NCBI RefSeq assembly: GCF_002860125.1
Contig: NZ_PGVA01000031.1
Location: 1-46,903, forward strand
Length of the DNA: 46,903 nucleotides
DNA from: Bacillus canaveralius
GTDB taxonomy: Bacteria > Bacillota > Bacilli > Bacillales > Cytobacillaceae
Direction: 5' to 3'
The notes below the pieces were generated by a model, which was given only the letters and a program-made list of their open reading frames with translations, searched no databases and had not been told where the DNA came from. Within the stretch, counting starts at the first letter, position 1. Each line of letters begins with the position of its first letter. Positions 1 through 7,668 of the stretch are shown piece by piece. The position numbers and the translations under genes were made by a program.

Positions 1-80
1 CTGTTGTCCGCAAACAGTGGCCCAAAACTCCGCACAGCCGGCTCATTCTGTCCGCAATACTCAGCAACTGGCCATCCGCA
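1..80. repeat. Short periodic repeat, TCCGCA every 22-24 bases, cut by the window edge
   Basis: The hexamer TCCGCA starts at 7, 29, 51 and 75, so the spacing is 22, 22 and 24. The copies at 7 and 51 extend to TGTCCGCAA. The stretches between are not identical, although CAGTGGCCCA (16-25) resembles CAACTGGCCA (65-74). No gene covers it. It looks like the end of a degenerate tandem intergenic repeat upstream of cotE. It may continue left of the window. Confidence 0.45.
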
Positions 81-194
81 TAGAATGGACTATATCGGAC
101 CCGGTGGGATCCTAGACCCGCTAAAAAGATAAGCACACTAGTCTAATATCCCGCATAGGATGAAGTGAAAATGAATGAGGAGGGTTTGCTCGCA

Positions 195-743
195 ATGGGA
201 GAATACAGAGAGATTATAACAAAAGCGGTCGTAGCGAAAGGGCGCAAGTTTACCCAGTCCAATCATACGATCAACCCCGCGCACCATCCGTCCAGTATCC
301 TCGGCTGTTGGATTATCAACCATAAGTATGAGGCAAACAAGGCCGGTAAAACAGTGGAAGTCAGCGGCTCCTATGACATTAACGTTTGGTACTCCTTTGA
401 TGATAATACAAAAACAGAAGTAGTTACTGAACGGCTTACGTATCCAGATGTCATTAAAACTAAGTACCGTGACCTTGAAGGTCTTGATGAACAGGAGGAT
501 GTAGTTGTCCGGGTATTACAGCAGCCGAACTGTGTCGAAGCCGTTATTTCTCCTAACGGAAACAAAATCATCGTTCATGTTGAAAGAGAGTTTCTCGTTG
601 AAGTAATCGGAGAAACAAAGGTATGTGTAGCCATTTACCCTGATGAAGTTGAAGGTGACGATGATGATTGGGGCATGGATGTTGACGATGAAGAATTTGA
701 AGAATTGAATCCTGACTTCTTAGTAGGAAGTGAAGAGGAATAA
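195..743 (+). CDS. cotE: Outer spore coat morphogenetic protein CotE
   Basis: CotE is the mother-cell protein that coats the forming spore and recruits outer coat proteins. The 182-residue product keeps the family opening ([20 protein letters not shown]), a central beta-rich part with [20 protein letters not shown] and [18 protein letters not shown] and SPNGNKI, and an acidic tail ([20 protein letters not shown]) ending FLVGSEEE, as in B. subtilis CotE (about 181 residues). An in-frame ATG at 165 lies upstream, but GAGGAGGG at 177-184 is placed ten bases before the ATG at 195, which also matches the family N-terminus. It is followed by its own terminator, and mutS follows from a separate promoter. 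Sporulation-sigma control is expected from the family; I could not fix a convincing SigE or SigK promoter in the 194 bases available. Confidence 0.97.
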   Translation: MGEYREIITKAVVAKGRKFTQSNHTINPAHHPSSILGCWIINHKYEANKAGKTVEVSGSYDINVWYSFDDNTKTEVVTERLTYPDVIKTKYRDLEGLDEQEDVVVRVLQQPNCVEAVISPNGNKIIVHVEREFLVEVIGETKVCVAIYPDEVEGDDDDWGMDVDDEEFEELNPDFLVGSEEE

Positions 744-748
744 CTGGC

Positions 749-784
749 AACTAGGAAGAATTTGCTTCCTAGTTTTTCTTTTTT
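749..784 (+). terminator. Rho-independent terminator of cotE
   Basis: A perfect 10-base stem, AACTAGGAAG (749-758) with CTTCCTAGTT (765-774), has a six-base loop and is followed by TTTCTTTTTT. It lies six bases after the cotE stop. Confidence 0.93.
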
Positions 785-801
785 CCTCGTGAAGCAGCAC
801 C

Positions 802-830
802 TTAAGTCAATCCTCTATTTGTGATATAAT
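802..830 (+). promoter_or_regulatory. Sigma-A type promoter of mutS
   Basis: TTAAGT (802-807), a 17-base spacer, then TATAAT (825-830). TG at 822-823 gives an extended -10 (TGaTATAAT). It lies between the cotE terminator and the mutS SD. Confidence 0.65.
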
Positions 831-868
831 AGATTGTCGAAAGAAATAGAAGAATGTTGGGGGATATT

Positions 869-3463
869 ATGGCTGCTTATACGCCGATGATACTGCAATA
901 CTTGCAAGTAAAGGCAGATTACCAGGATGCCTTTTTATTTTTTCGCTTGGGTGACTTTTACGAAATGTTTTTTGACGATGCAATCAAGGCATCGCAGGAG
1001 CTTGAGATTACATTAACAAGCCGGGATGGCGGCGGCGACGACCGGATTCCAATGTGCGGGGTTCCATACCATTCTGCGCCTGCTTATATTGAACAGCTGA
1101 TTGAAAAAGGCTACAAGGTTGCCATCTGTGAACAAACAGAGGATCCAAAACAGGCGAAAGGCGTTGTCAAACGGGAAGTTGTCCAGCTGATTACGCCTGG
1201 AACGATGATGGAAGGCAAAGGACTGAATGATAAGGAAAATAACTATATCGCTGCGATCAGCATTTTTAAAAACAATACATACGGATTTATTTGCAGTGAT
1301 ATTACAACCGGTGAAAGCCGGGCTACCCTGCTGTCAGGCAGTTTTGAAGAGGTTTTAAATGAGCTATCTCTATCCGGGGCACGGGAAGTCGTCATTGCAA
1401 GCGACTTTGATGAGGAACTGCAGCGAAAAATGCGCGAGCGTGCCAGCCTGACTCTTTCCTTTGAAGATGATACAGCAAGTAAAGAAGCTTATCACAATCT
1501 GTTAAAAAATGTAAGTCATGAAATGCTAGGCGTGACAGTGTCCAGGCTGTTGAACTATTTATACCGGACACAAAAGCGCAGCCTCGACCATTTACAGCCG
1601 GTCGCGCCATATCAAATTCACCAGTATATGAAAATCGATTATTTTTCTAAACGAAATCTTGAATTAACCGAGACAATCCGATCAAAAGGCAAGAAGGGCT
1701 CGCTTTTATGGCTGCTTGATGAAACGATGACAGCAATGGGTGGAAGGCTTTTAAAGCAATGGGTGGACCGGCCTCTTATTGAAAAGGAAGCGATCTTGAG
1801 ACGCCAATCGCTTGTCGGGATTTTCATAGAATCTTATTTTGAAAGAATTGAGCTCCGTGAAAGGCTGAAGGAAGTATATGATCTGGAGCGCCTTGCCGGC
1901 AGGGTCGCATTTGGCAATGTCAATGCACGTGATTTAATGCAGTTAAAGCGGTCGCTGTTACAAGTACCCGAATTGAAGGATTTGGTCGGCAAGCTTCCGG
2001 GCGAAGAAGCAGCGAAACTTGCAGGAAGCCTTGATCCTTGCGAAGCTATTACCGGGTTGCTTGAACGCGCAATCGTTGATAATCCTCCGCTTTCGCTTAA
2101 AGACGGGAACATCATCCAGGACGGCTATCACGAGGAGCTGGATCGTTACCGCGATGCGAGCCGAAACGGTAAAACGTGGATTGCCCAGCTTGAGCGCCAG
2201 GAACGCGAGAAAACCGGCATAAAATCACTAAAGATCGGCTATAATCGAATTTTTGGCTATTATATTGAAGTGACAAGAGCCAACCTCCACCTGCTTCAGG
2301 AAGGGCAGTACGAACGAAAACAAACACTGGCCAACGCAGAAAGATACATCACTCCTGAATTGAAAGAGAAAGAAACGTTAATTTTGCAAGCGGAGGAGAA
2401 AAGCGTTGAGCTCGAATACCAGCTGTTCGCCGAGATTCGCGAGCAAGTCAAGGAATATATTCCGCGGCTCCAGGCGCTTGCCAAAACAGTAAGCGAGCTC
2501 GATGCGCTGCAATGCTTTGCCACTGTAAGCGAAGAACGCCACTATGTAAAACCGGAATTTTCAAGCGACCGGAAAATGATCATTAAAGATGGCAGGCATC
2601 CGGTCGTTGAAAAGGTGATGAATGCCCAGGAGTATGTTCCGAATGATTGCGATATGAATGCGGAACGGGAGATGCTGCTGATTACCGGGCCAAACATGTC
2701 CGGAAAAAGCACCTATATGCGGCAAATCGCCCTAACAGCAATTTTGGCGCAAATCGGCTGCTACGTACCTGCGTCCAGTGCGATTATGCCAATCTTTGAT
2801 CAGGTATTTACGCGGATCGGGGCGGCTGATGATTTGATCTCGGGACAGAGCACCTTTATGGTGGAAATGCTCGAAGCGCGGAATGCGATTGTCCATGCGA
2901 GCTCGGACAGCCTGATTCTTTTTGATGAAATTGGCCGCGGAACATCCACTTACGATGGCATGGCACTCGCCCAGGCGATGATCGAATACATTCACGACCG
3001 GATCGGGTCAAAAACGCTGTTCTCGACCCACTACCATGAACTGACTGTGCTGGAAGCTGAGCTTGCGCGCCTGAAAAATGTCCATGTCAGTGCAGTTGAG
3101 CAAAACGGGAAAGTCGTTTTTCTTCATAAAATAAAAGAAGGTGCTGCGGATAAAAGCTATGGTATTCATGTTGCTGAATTGGCCGAGCTACCTTCCGAAC
3201 TGATCAGGCGCGCCAACGATATACTCGTCGAACTGGAACGAAAAGACAACCGTGAAGGCCAGCAAACCGGGAAACCAACTGCAACAGCAGCGGAAGCGTC
3301 GGAACAGCTCTCGTTTTTCGCTGAACATGGGGAGCAAAAAGTCCCGTTAAAACGTAAAGAAAAGCAGCTGATTGACGATCTGAAAGACTTGAACATTCTT
3401 GAATTAACGCCGCTCCAGGCTTTAAATACATTATATGAGCTGCAAAAAAAATTAAAGGCTTGA
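869..3463 (+). CDS. mutS: DNA mismatch repair protein MutS
   Basis: MutS binds mismatches as a clamp-forming dimer and licenses MutL. The product has 864 residues. The mismatch-reading F-x-E motif is F30-Y31-E32 (GDFYEMF). The connector, lever and clamp domains follow, and the C-terminal ATPase has Walker A GPNMSGKS at about 607-614 and the Walker B region [17 protein letters not shown] near the C-terminus fits the beta-clamp binding motif known in Bacillus MutS. An ATG at 854 is in frame, but the run of G at 859-863 serves as SD for the ATG at 869, and MAAYTPM matches the family start. mutL follows after 168 bases with no clear terminator, so the two are probably co-transcribed. Confidence 0.97.
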   Translation: MAAYTPMILQYLQVKADYQDAFLFFRLGDFYEMFFDDAIKASQELEITLTSRDGGGDDRIPMCGVPYHSAPAYIEQLIEKGYKVAICEQTEDPKQAKGVVKREVVQLITPGTMMEGKGLNDKENNYIAAISIFKNNTYGFICSDITTGESRATLLSGSFEEVLNELSLSGAREVVIASDFDEELQRKMRERASLTLSFEDDTASKEAYHNLLKNVSHEMLGVTVSRLLNYLYRTQKRSLDHLQPVAPYQIHQYMKIDYFSKRNLELTETIRSKGKKGSLLWLLDETMTAMGGRLLKQWVDRPLIEKEAILRRQSLVGIFIESYFERIELRERLKEVYDLERLAGRVAFGNVNARDLMQLKRSLLQVPELKDLVGKLPGEEAAKLAGSLDPCEAITGLLERAIVDNPPLSLKDGNIIQDGYHEELDRYRDASRNGKTWIAQLERQEREKTGIKSLKIGYNRIFGYYIEVTRANLHLLQEGQYERKQTLANAERYITPELKEKETLILQAEEKSVELEYQLFAEIREQVKEYIPRLQALAKTVSELDALQCFATVSEERHYVKPEFSSDRKMIIKDGRHPVVEKVMNAQEYVPNDCDMNAEREMLLITGPNMSGKSTYMRQIALTAILAQIGCYVPASSAIMPIFDQVFTRIGAADDLISGQSTFMVEMLEARNAIVHASSDSLILFDEIGRGTSTYDGMALAQAMIEYIHDRIGSKTLFSTHYHELTVLEAELARLKNVHVSAVEQNGKVVFLHKIKEGAADKSYGIHVAELAELPSELIRRANDILVELERKDNREGQQTGKPTATAAEASEQLSFFAEHGEQKVPLKRKEKQLIDDLKDLNILELTPLQALNTLYELQKKLKA

Positions 3464-3631
3464 GAAAATTCACAATGTAATGAGCTAAACCGAAAAACGA
3501 ATGAAGTTGTCTGAATAAACAGGAGTATGCCCAAGGAAACGAAAGATACTATCTTATTTTTTAAATAGACTGTTCTTTTTTCAAATTAAAGAATTGCGTT
3601 GCTTAACAAAACAACTCGGGAGGTGGAAAGA

Positions 3632-5500
3632 ATGGGGCGAATCATTCAGCTGGATGACGCACTTTCAAATAAAATTGCCGCAGGCGAGGTAGTCGAGCGG
3701 CCGGCCTCGGTCGTGAAAGAACTTGTTGAAAATGCCATTGATGCGGGAAGCACGCTGGTCGAGGTCGAAGCTGAAGAAGCGGGACTCGCCAAAATCCGGA
3801 TCATCGATAATGGTGATGGAATCGACGCGGAGGATGTTCCGATTGCTTTCCAGCGTCATGCAACGAGCAAAATCAAAGATGAAACCGACCTGTTTCGCAT
3901 CAGAACGCTTGGTTTTCGCGGCGAAGCCCTCCCGAGCATTGCTTCTGTCGCAAGGCTGGAGATGAAAACGTCAACCGGTACTGATGCCGGAACACGGATT
4001 GTCATTGAAGGCGGGAAAATCGAGGTCATTGAAAAAGCAGCGAGCCGAAAGGGTACCGACATTTCAATTACCGATCTATTTTTTAATACACCAGCCCGCT
4101 TAAAATATATGAAAACGATCCATACCGAGCTTGGCAATATTACGGATGTGTTGAACCGGATCGCCCTTGCCAACCCGCATGTATCGATCCGGTTTGTCCA
4201 TAACGGCAGAAAGCTGTTGCATACAAATGGCAATGGTGATGTCCGCCAGGTACTCGCTGCGATATACGGCTTGAATATTGTCAAAAGCATGACAACGATT
4301 TCTGCTGAAAGCCTTGATTTTACAATCAGCGGGTTTATTTCAGTTCCGGAAGTGACAAGGGCATCGCGCAACTATATTTCGACGATGATTAACGGCCGGT
4401 TTATTAAAAATTACCAGCTCGTTAAGGCGATTCAGGAAGGGTATCATACACTCCTGCCAATCGGCAGATTTCCGATCGCACTTCTTCATATCGAAATGGA
4501 TCCGTTGCTTGTTGATGTCAATGTTCACCCATCGAAAATGGAAGTCCGTCTAAGCAAAGAGCATGAACTAAATGAACTTATTTCAAATAGCATCAAACAA
4601 ACATTTAAGTCGAAAACACTGATTCCGACTGGTTTCGTTCACGAAAAAAAAGCCCGGCCTGTTTCCGAGCAAACAGCGTTTGAACTTGACCATTTGCCAG
4701 CTCGTGAAAATCGTGACCAGTCGTTCAACAGTCGCCGATCAATGGAAGGCAGCCGCAACGAAAGTACAATAAAGGAACCTGCAAATACGTTTCAGCCTGT
4801 CGAAGCGACCAATCCAGCGGTTTCCGCTGAACCCCAAGCAATGAATCAGGAAGTATTTGAACGGCCGACAGACGATGATGATTTCTTTTTTGAAAAAACG
4901 GATCAGCAGCTGCCGGAACGGGTTCCGCCTTTATATCCAATCGGGCAAATGCATGGGACGTATATTATTGCCCAAAATGACAAAGGGCTCTATATCATTG
5001 ACCAGCATGCCGCCCAGGAGCGAATCAAATACGAGTTTTATAAAGAAAGAGTCGGCGACGTCGCGAGCGAGCTGCAAGAATTGCTAGTTCCGCTCACCTT
5101 TGAGTATTCCGCGGATGAATATATCAAAATCGAAGAATATCAAGATGAATTGGAAAAGGTCGGCGTTTTTCTTGAACCGTTCGGCAATAATAGTTTTATT
5201 GTCCGTTCCCATCCGCAGTGGCTTCCAAAGGGAGATGAACCAAGGATGATTGAAGGGATGATTGAACAGCTGCTTGCGATGAAAAAGGTCGACATTAAAA
5301 AGCTCAGGGAAGAAGCAGCGATCATGATGAGCTGCAAAGCTTCGATTAAAGCAAACCATTATTTACGCCATGAAGACATGCAAGCCCTCCTTGACAAACT
5401 GAGGCAAACGACAGATCCGTTTACATGCCCGCATGGCCGCCCGATCATTATTCATTACTCCACCTATGAAATGGAGAAGATGTTCAAGCGGGTGATGTAG
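3632..5500 (+). CDS. mutL: DNA mismatch repair protein MutL (endonuclease type)
   Basis: MutL couples MutS recognition to strand incision. The 622-residue product has the GHKL ATPase domain at the N-terminus ([42 protein letters not shown]) and a C-terminal dimerisation domain carrying the nicking motif [12 protein letters not shown], starting at about residue 457. This motif marks the endonuclease-active MutL of organisms without MutH. QELLVP resembles the clamp-binding site, and CKASIKANH and CPHGRP complete the metal site. The linker (about 330-430) is polar and variable, as usual. GGGAGGTGG precedes the ATG at 3632; the earlier in-frame start at 3599 gives a tail absent from the family. 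Confidence 0.97.
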   Translation: MGRIIQLDDALSNKIAAGEVVERPASVVKELVENAIDAGSTLVEVEAEEAGLAKIRIIDNGDGIDAEDVPIAFQRHATSKIKDETDLFRIRTLGFRGEALPSIASVARLEMKTSTGTDAGTRIVIEGGKIEVIEKAASRKGTDISITDLFFNTPARLKYMKTIHTELGNITDVLNRIALANPHVSIRFVHNGRKLLHTNGNGDVRQVLAAIYGLNIVKSMTTISAESLDFTISGFISVPEVTRASRNYISTMINGRFIKNYQLVKAIQEGYHTLLPIGRFPIALLHIEMDPLLVDVNVHPSKMEVRLSKEHELNELISNSIKQTFKSKTLIPTGFVHEKKARPVSEQTAFELDHLPARENRDQSFNSRRSMEGSRNESTIKEPANTFQPVEATNPAVSAEPQAMNQEVFERPTDDDDFFFEKTDQQLPERVPPLYPIGQMHGTYIIAQNDKGLYIIDQHAAQERIKYEFYKERVGDVASELQELLVPLTFEYSADEYIKIEEYQDELEKVGVFLEPFGNNSFIVRSHPQWLPKGDEPRMIEGMIEQLLAMKKVDIKKLREEAAIMMSCKASIKANHYLRHEDMQALLDKLRQTTDPFTCPHGRPIIIHYSTYEMEKMFKRVM

Positions 5501-5509
5501 CAAGATTGC

Positions 5510-5547
5510 GGAGGGTAGGAAATGGTCTTGCCCACCATTTGCCCTCC
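5510..5547 (+). terminator. Hairpin downstream of mutL
   Basis: GGAGGG (5510-5515) pairs with CCCTCC (5542-5547), and AAATGG (5520-5525) with CCATTT (5535-5540), separated by an asymmetric bulge. There is no T-tract after it, so it may stabilise or process the mutSL transcript rather than terminate it. Confidence 0.4.
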
Positions 5548-5645
5548 TAACCATTCACTACAACCTAATATGTTAAATCATCATATTCAGTAAGAGTTGC
5601 ACGCATCCATTAATTGGGTGCTTTTTACTTATCATAAATTAAAAA

Positions 5646-5659
5646 CGAACTAATGTTCT
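5646..5659. promoter_or_regulatory. LexA (SOS) box 1 upstream of the LexA-like gene
   Basis: CGAACTAATGTTCT matches the Bacillus SOS box CGAAC-N4-GTTCG with one deviation, in the last base. It lies eight bases upstream of a strong -35 element. Confidence 0.8.
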
Positions 5660-5667
5660 AAAAATAC

Positions 5668-5696
5668 TTGAAATAAAACGCATGTTCGTATATGAT
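5668..5696 (+). promoter_or_regulatory. Sigma-A promoter with a second SOS box inside the spacer
   Basis: TTGAAA (5668-5673), a 17-base spacer and TATGAT (5691-5696) form a near-consensus promoter. A second LexA-like box, AAAACGCATGTTCG (5675-5688), fills most of the spacer; its right half GTTCG is perfect and its left half has two mismatches. The centres of the two boxes are 29 bases apart. Repression by LexA and DNA-damage induction are inferred. Confidence 0.75.
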
Positions 5697-5717
5697 TAGG
5701 AAAAAGGAAGATAATCA

Positions 5718-5789
5718 GTGAAGCGCAAGCCCTACATTCTTCGAAACAGTATAAATGATAAGTACAACAAGGCTTTGTGCTTTTTCTAA
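5718..5789 (+). CDS. Possible 23-residue leader peptide
   Basis: A GTG at 5718 opens a 23-codon frame (MKRKPYILRNSINDKYNKALCFF) just downstream of the SOS promoter, with AAAAAGGAAG eight or so bases before it. The peptide is basic with a hydrophobic end. No homologue is recognised and chance is a real alternative. It would be the first frame on the transcript of the LexA-like gene. Confidence 0.2.
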   Translation: MKRKPYILRNSINDKYNKALCFF

Positions 5790-5864
5790 ACGATAGCTAT
5801 GAACAATTCAGTTTAATTCAATACTCGCGGTTGCAGCGGTCAAATCAAAGGGAGGAACAATTTT

Positions 5865-6092
5865 ATGCATAAGTTATCGAACAGACAGAGGCGTATAGTA
5901 GGAGCGATCAATCTATATATGAAAGCCCATGGATATCCACCAGCGATACGGGAAATCGGTGAGATGGTTGACCTTGCATCACCGGCAACGGTGACAGGCC
6001 ATTTAGTCCGTTTAAGAAAAGCCGGGTATATCGCTTGGGAGGAAGGACGTCCAAGAACGATACAATCACTACAAAATGAGAAAACCGCCTGA
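5865..6092 (+). CDS. Stand-alone LexA DNA-binding domain protein
   Basis: The 75-residue product aligns without gaps to the winged-helix domain of the full LexA in this window: about 33 of the first 66 positions are identical, including the GYPP, REIGE, LAS, TV, GHL and RL segments. It stops where LexA enters its linker, so it has no Ala-Gly cleavage site and no Ser/Lys protease. In the recognition helix LexA reads SSSTVHGHL and this protein SPATVTGHL, so three contact-region residues differ. The ATG at 5865 has a strong SD (AAGGGAGGAA). The upstream promoter carries two SOS boxes and a terminator follows. It could compete with LexA, delay SOS recovery or recognise a shifted operator. It cannot self-cleave, so RecA should not inactivate it. 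The fold is certain, the role is not. Confidence 0.85.
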   Translation: MHKLSNRQRRIVGAINLYMKAHGYPPAIREIGEMVDLASPATVTGHLVRLRKAGYIAWEEGRPRTIQSLQNEKTA

Positions 6093-6194
6093 TTACGGGC
6101 GATTATTATATGAAAAAATTGACTAAGTTGCTTTGTGTCCACTTGCCACCTTCTGCCCAATCAATTGTTCAACTGTTGTGATTAAGTAGTCCAA

Positions 6195-6225
6195 ATAAGG
6201 ACCTCGATTGGGGTCCTTTATTTTT
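6195..6225 (+). terminator. Terminator after the LexA-like gene
   Basis: AATAAGGACC pairs with GGTCCTTTATT around a short loop, followed by TTTT. It lies about 100 bases after the stop. Confidence 0.75.
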
Positions 6226-6547
6226 ACAGAAAAATCGATATTATTGTTTAACAGAGCCTTAACGTTATTATTCCAACACCACATGAAAAGCTTTGATTCC
6301 GTGACATTACGGCACCTGTTTAGATGGAGTACATATTCAAGGTGCGCGTATTGTAGCGATGATAGTCTATAAATAATCGTCTTTCTGTATAGCGGGGAGA
6401 CGCTTTTTTAGTTTTTTTGTAATAAAAGACTTGGCGATAGTTAACCGTACAAGCAATTATTCTAACTATCAATATAATATATCAGGAGGAGTTGCAGGCT
6501 ATTTTAAAGTTTTAGTGACACAGTAGATCCAGACAACAACAGTGATT
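6226..6547. other. Non-coding stretch with hairpins, no recognisable gene
   Basis: No convincing reading frame is present. It contains a terminator-like hairpin (6378-6418, listed separately) and an 8-base perfect inverted repeat, GATAGTTA (6436-6443) with TAACTATC (6463-6470), around a 19-base gap. An SD-like AGGAGGAG at about 6484-6491 has no usable start codon at a proper distance. With the XhlA-type gene next to it, this may be decayed phage-derived DNA. Confidence 0.4.
6378..6418 (+). terminator. Terminator-like hairpin with long T-tract
   Basis: CGTCTTTC (6378-6385) pairs with GGGGAGACG (to 6402) through six Watson-Crick and two wobble pairs, and CTTTTTTAGTTTTTTT follows. No gene directly upstream explains it, so it may end a small RNA or read-through from the LexA-like gene. 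Confidence 0.5.
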
Positions 6548-6575
6548 CCTCCATGAATGCATGGGGGTTTTATTA
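6548..6575 (+). terminator. Terminator upstream of the XhlA-like gene
   Basis: CCTCCATG (6548-6555), the four-base loop AATG, then CATGGGGG (6560-6567) and TTTTATT. The stem has one G-T pair. It insulates the following gene or works as an attenuator in its leader. Confidence 0.6.
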
Positions 6576-6616
6576 ATTTTACATGATCCTGAATAAGAAG
6601 GGAGGGGCAATCGGGA

Positions 6617-6874
6617 GTGAAAAAAGAAGATATCGTAACCTGGCAGGACACGATAGAAAATGATATTGATGAAATCAGAGGTGACATTCGCAGATTGCAA
6701 GAAAAACAGCTGATTCAAGACCAGATCATCCAATCTATTCAAAGTGACCTGGAAGAGATAAAGGAAGATACAAAGTGGCTGAGACGGACATTCACGAATG
6801 CAATTGTCACTTCCGTTTTAACAGCAGTCATCGGCGGTGCAATCACTGTTATTTTCTCTCTTCTTATAGAGTAA
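6617..6874 (+). CDS. XhlA-family small membrane protein (phage lysis accessory type)
   Basis: The 85 residues have the XhlA layout: a charged coiled-coil (about 5-60, heptad-like IDEIRGDIRRLQEKQLIQDQI, then LEEIKEDTKWLRRT) followed by one C-terminal membrane helix (about 62-83). In phage PBSX the homologue sits in the lysis module beside a holin and an amidase. Neither partner is visible here, so this is an orphan or remnant. The GTG start at 6617 is preceded by AAGGGAGGGG about ten bases away. It lies 115 bases before another membrane-protein gene with no terminator between, so they may share a transcript. Function in the host is unknown. Confidence 0.7.
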   Translation: MKKEDIVTWQDTIENDIDEIRGDIRRLQEKQLIQDQIIQSIQSDLEEIKEDTKWLRRTFTNAIVTSVLTAVIGGAITVIFSLLIE

Positions 6875-6989
6875 AATGCTACATTTCGTGACACTAAGTC
6901 TAATCTAGAGAAAAATCGGAAAAATAAGCTGGTGTCTTTCCACATATAAGCATATATTTAAATTAACAGGAAAGCATGGGGGTGGATCA

Positions 6990-7436
6990 TTGGTCGTCGT
7001 CAGTATGCTTGGCATTTTGCTTTCGGTGTTCGTGATCATCTTATTTGTGATCGTTTATACTGTGAAAAATAAGGAGAAGGGGGAGGAGACTGTGATCAGG
7101 CATTTATATACGAATCTCGTCTCGTTTGCGACCTTAATGATGGTTCTGGGCGGCGGTATATCCATTTTTATGGCTGCTGCGGACTTGATTGCTCCACCAA
7201 ACTATTATCAGAGTTTTCAGGAATACACACAAATGAGGGAATATGAAAAGGGAGCGGAGCAAAAAACTAATCTATCAGAGCAAGAACTTCGTGAGGATTA
7301 TAAGCAAGTAGTCATTGACGAACGCCATCGAATCAGGGAGAATGCCAAGAATCAAATCATTAAAAGTCTCGGCTTTATAGTGATTCCACTGCCGGTATTT
7401 TTGTATTTCAACAGATTGAGAAAGAACCCATCATGA
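6990..7436 (+). CDS. Small membrane protein of unknown function
   Basis: The 148-residue product has three hydrophobic stretches (about 5-26, 44-68 and 124-142) and a charged loop (about 75-122, rich in E, K and R) between the second and third. I recognise no family. The TTG start at 6990 is preceded by GGGGGTGG with good spacing. An ATG at 6976 is out of frame. It follows the XhlA-like gene in the same orientation and precedes helD. It may belong to the same acquired patch. Confidence 0.6.
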   Translation: MVVVSMLGILLSVFVIILFVIVYTVKNKEKGEETVIRHLYTNLVSFATLMMVLGGGISIFMAAADLIAPPNYYQSFQEYTQMREYEKGAEQKTNLSEQELREDYKQVVIDERHRIRENAKNQIIKSLGFIVIPLPVFLYFNRLRKNPS

Positions 7437-7550
7437 TAGAAATGCACATTGAAGTTCCCTTCTCCGACTCTCTGGATGAAGGGTTATATTTTGTAAAAAA
7501 TAAAAAAACACCCTTGAAAAATACAGGTGTGTCTGCTAATCTGAATATTG

Positions 7551-7640
7551 GTCTAACTTTTTTTGCGCATATAAAAAATATGTATAAAAATAGTCTATAA
7601 TAACATTATCATAATAAAAAATGATTGTCAATGGTTAGAC
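7551..7640. promoter_or_regulatory. AT-rich helD leader with distant inverted repeat
   Basis: GTCTAAC (7551-7557) and GTTAGAC (7634-7640) form a perfect 7-base inverted repeat enclosing 76 AT-rich bases with a TATAAT (7596-7601). No good -35 is seen at 17 bases. The right arm ends 28 bases before the helD start. It could be a looped operator or just chance in AT-rich DNA. Confidence 0.35.
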
Positions 7641-7668
7641 TAAAAAACTTTACCGGGAAGTGACCTGA

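Noticed and set aside
2732-2995. Minus-strand frame over the MutS ATPase domain
   Set aside because: Shadow frame without SD; the plus-strand Walker motifs are unambiguous.
3166-3534. Open frame of 122 codons on the minus strand over the 3' end of mutS
   Set aside because: Shadow of the mutS reading frame with no SD or recognisable product.
3856-4371. Open frame of 171 codons on the minus strand inside mutL
   Set aside because: Antisense shadow of a conserved gene; composition follows the mutL codons.
5840-6160. Open frame of 106 codons on the minus strand over the LexA-like gene
   Set aside because: The plus-strand gene has a clear fold, SD and promoter; the minus frame has none.
7508-7535. 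Minus-strand terminator-like hairpin before helD
   Set aside because: The ACACC/GGTGT stem is short, and no minus-strand gene lies upstream of it to terminate.
7596-7632. Fur-like AT-rich motif (ATTATCATAAT...ATGATT) before helD
   Set aside because: It matches only parts of the Fur consensus and the region is AT-rich throughout; helD is not a known iron gene.
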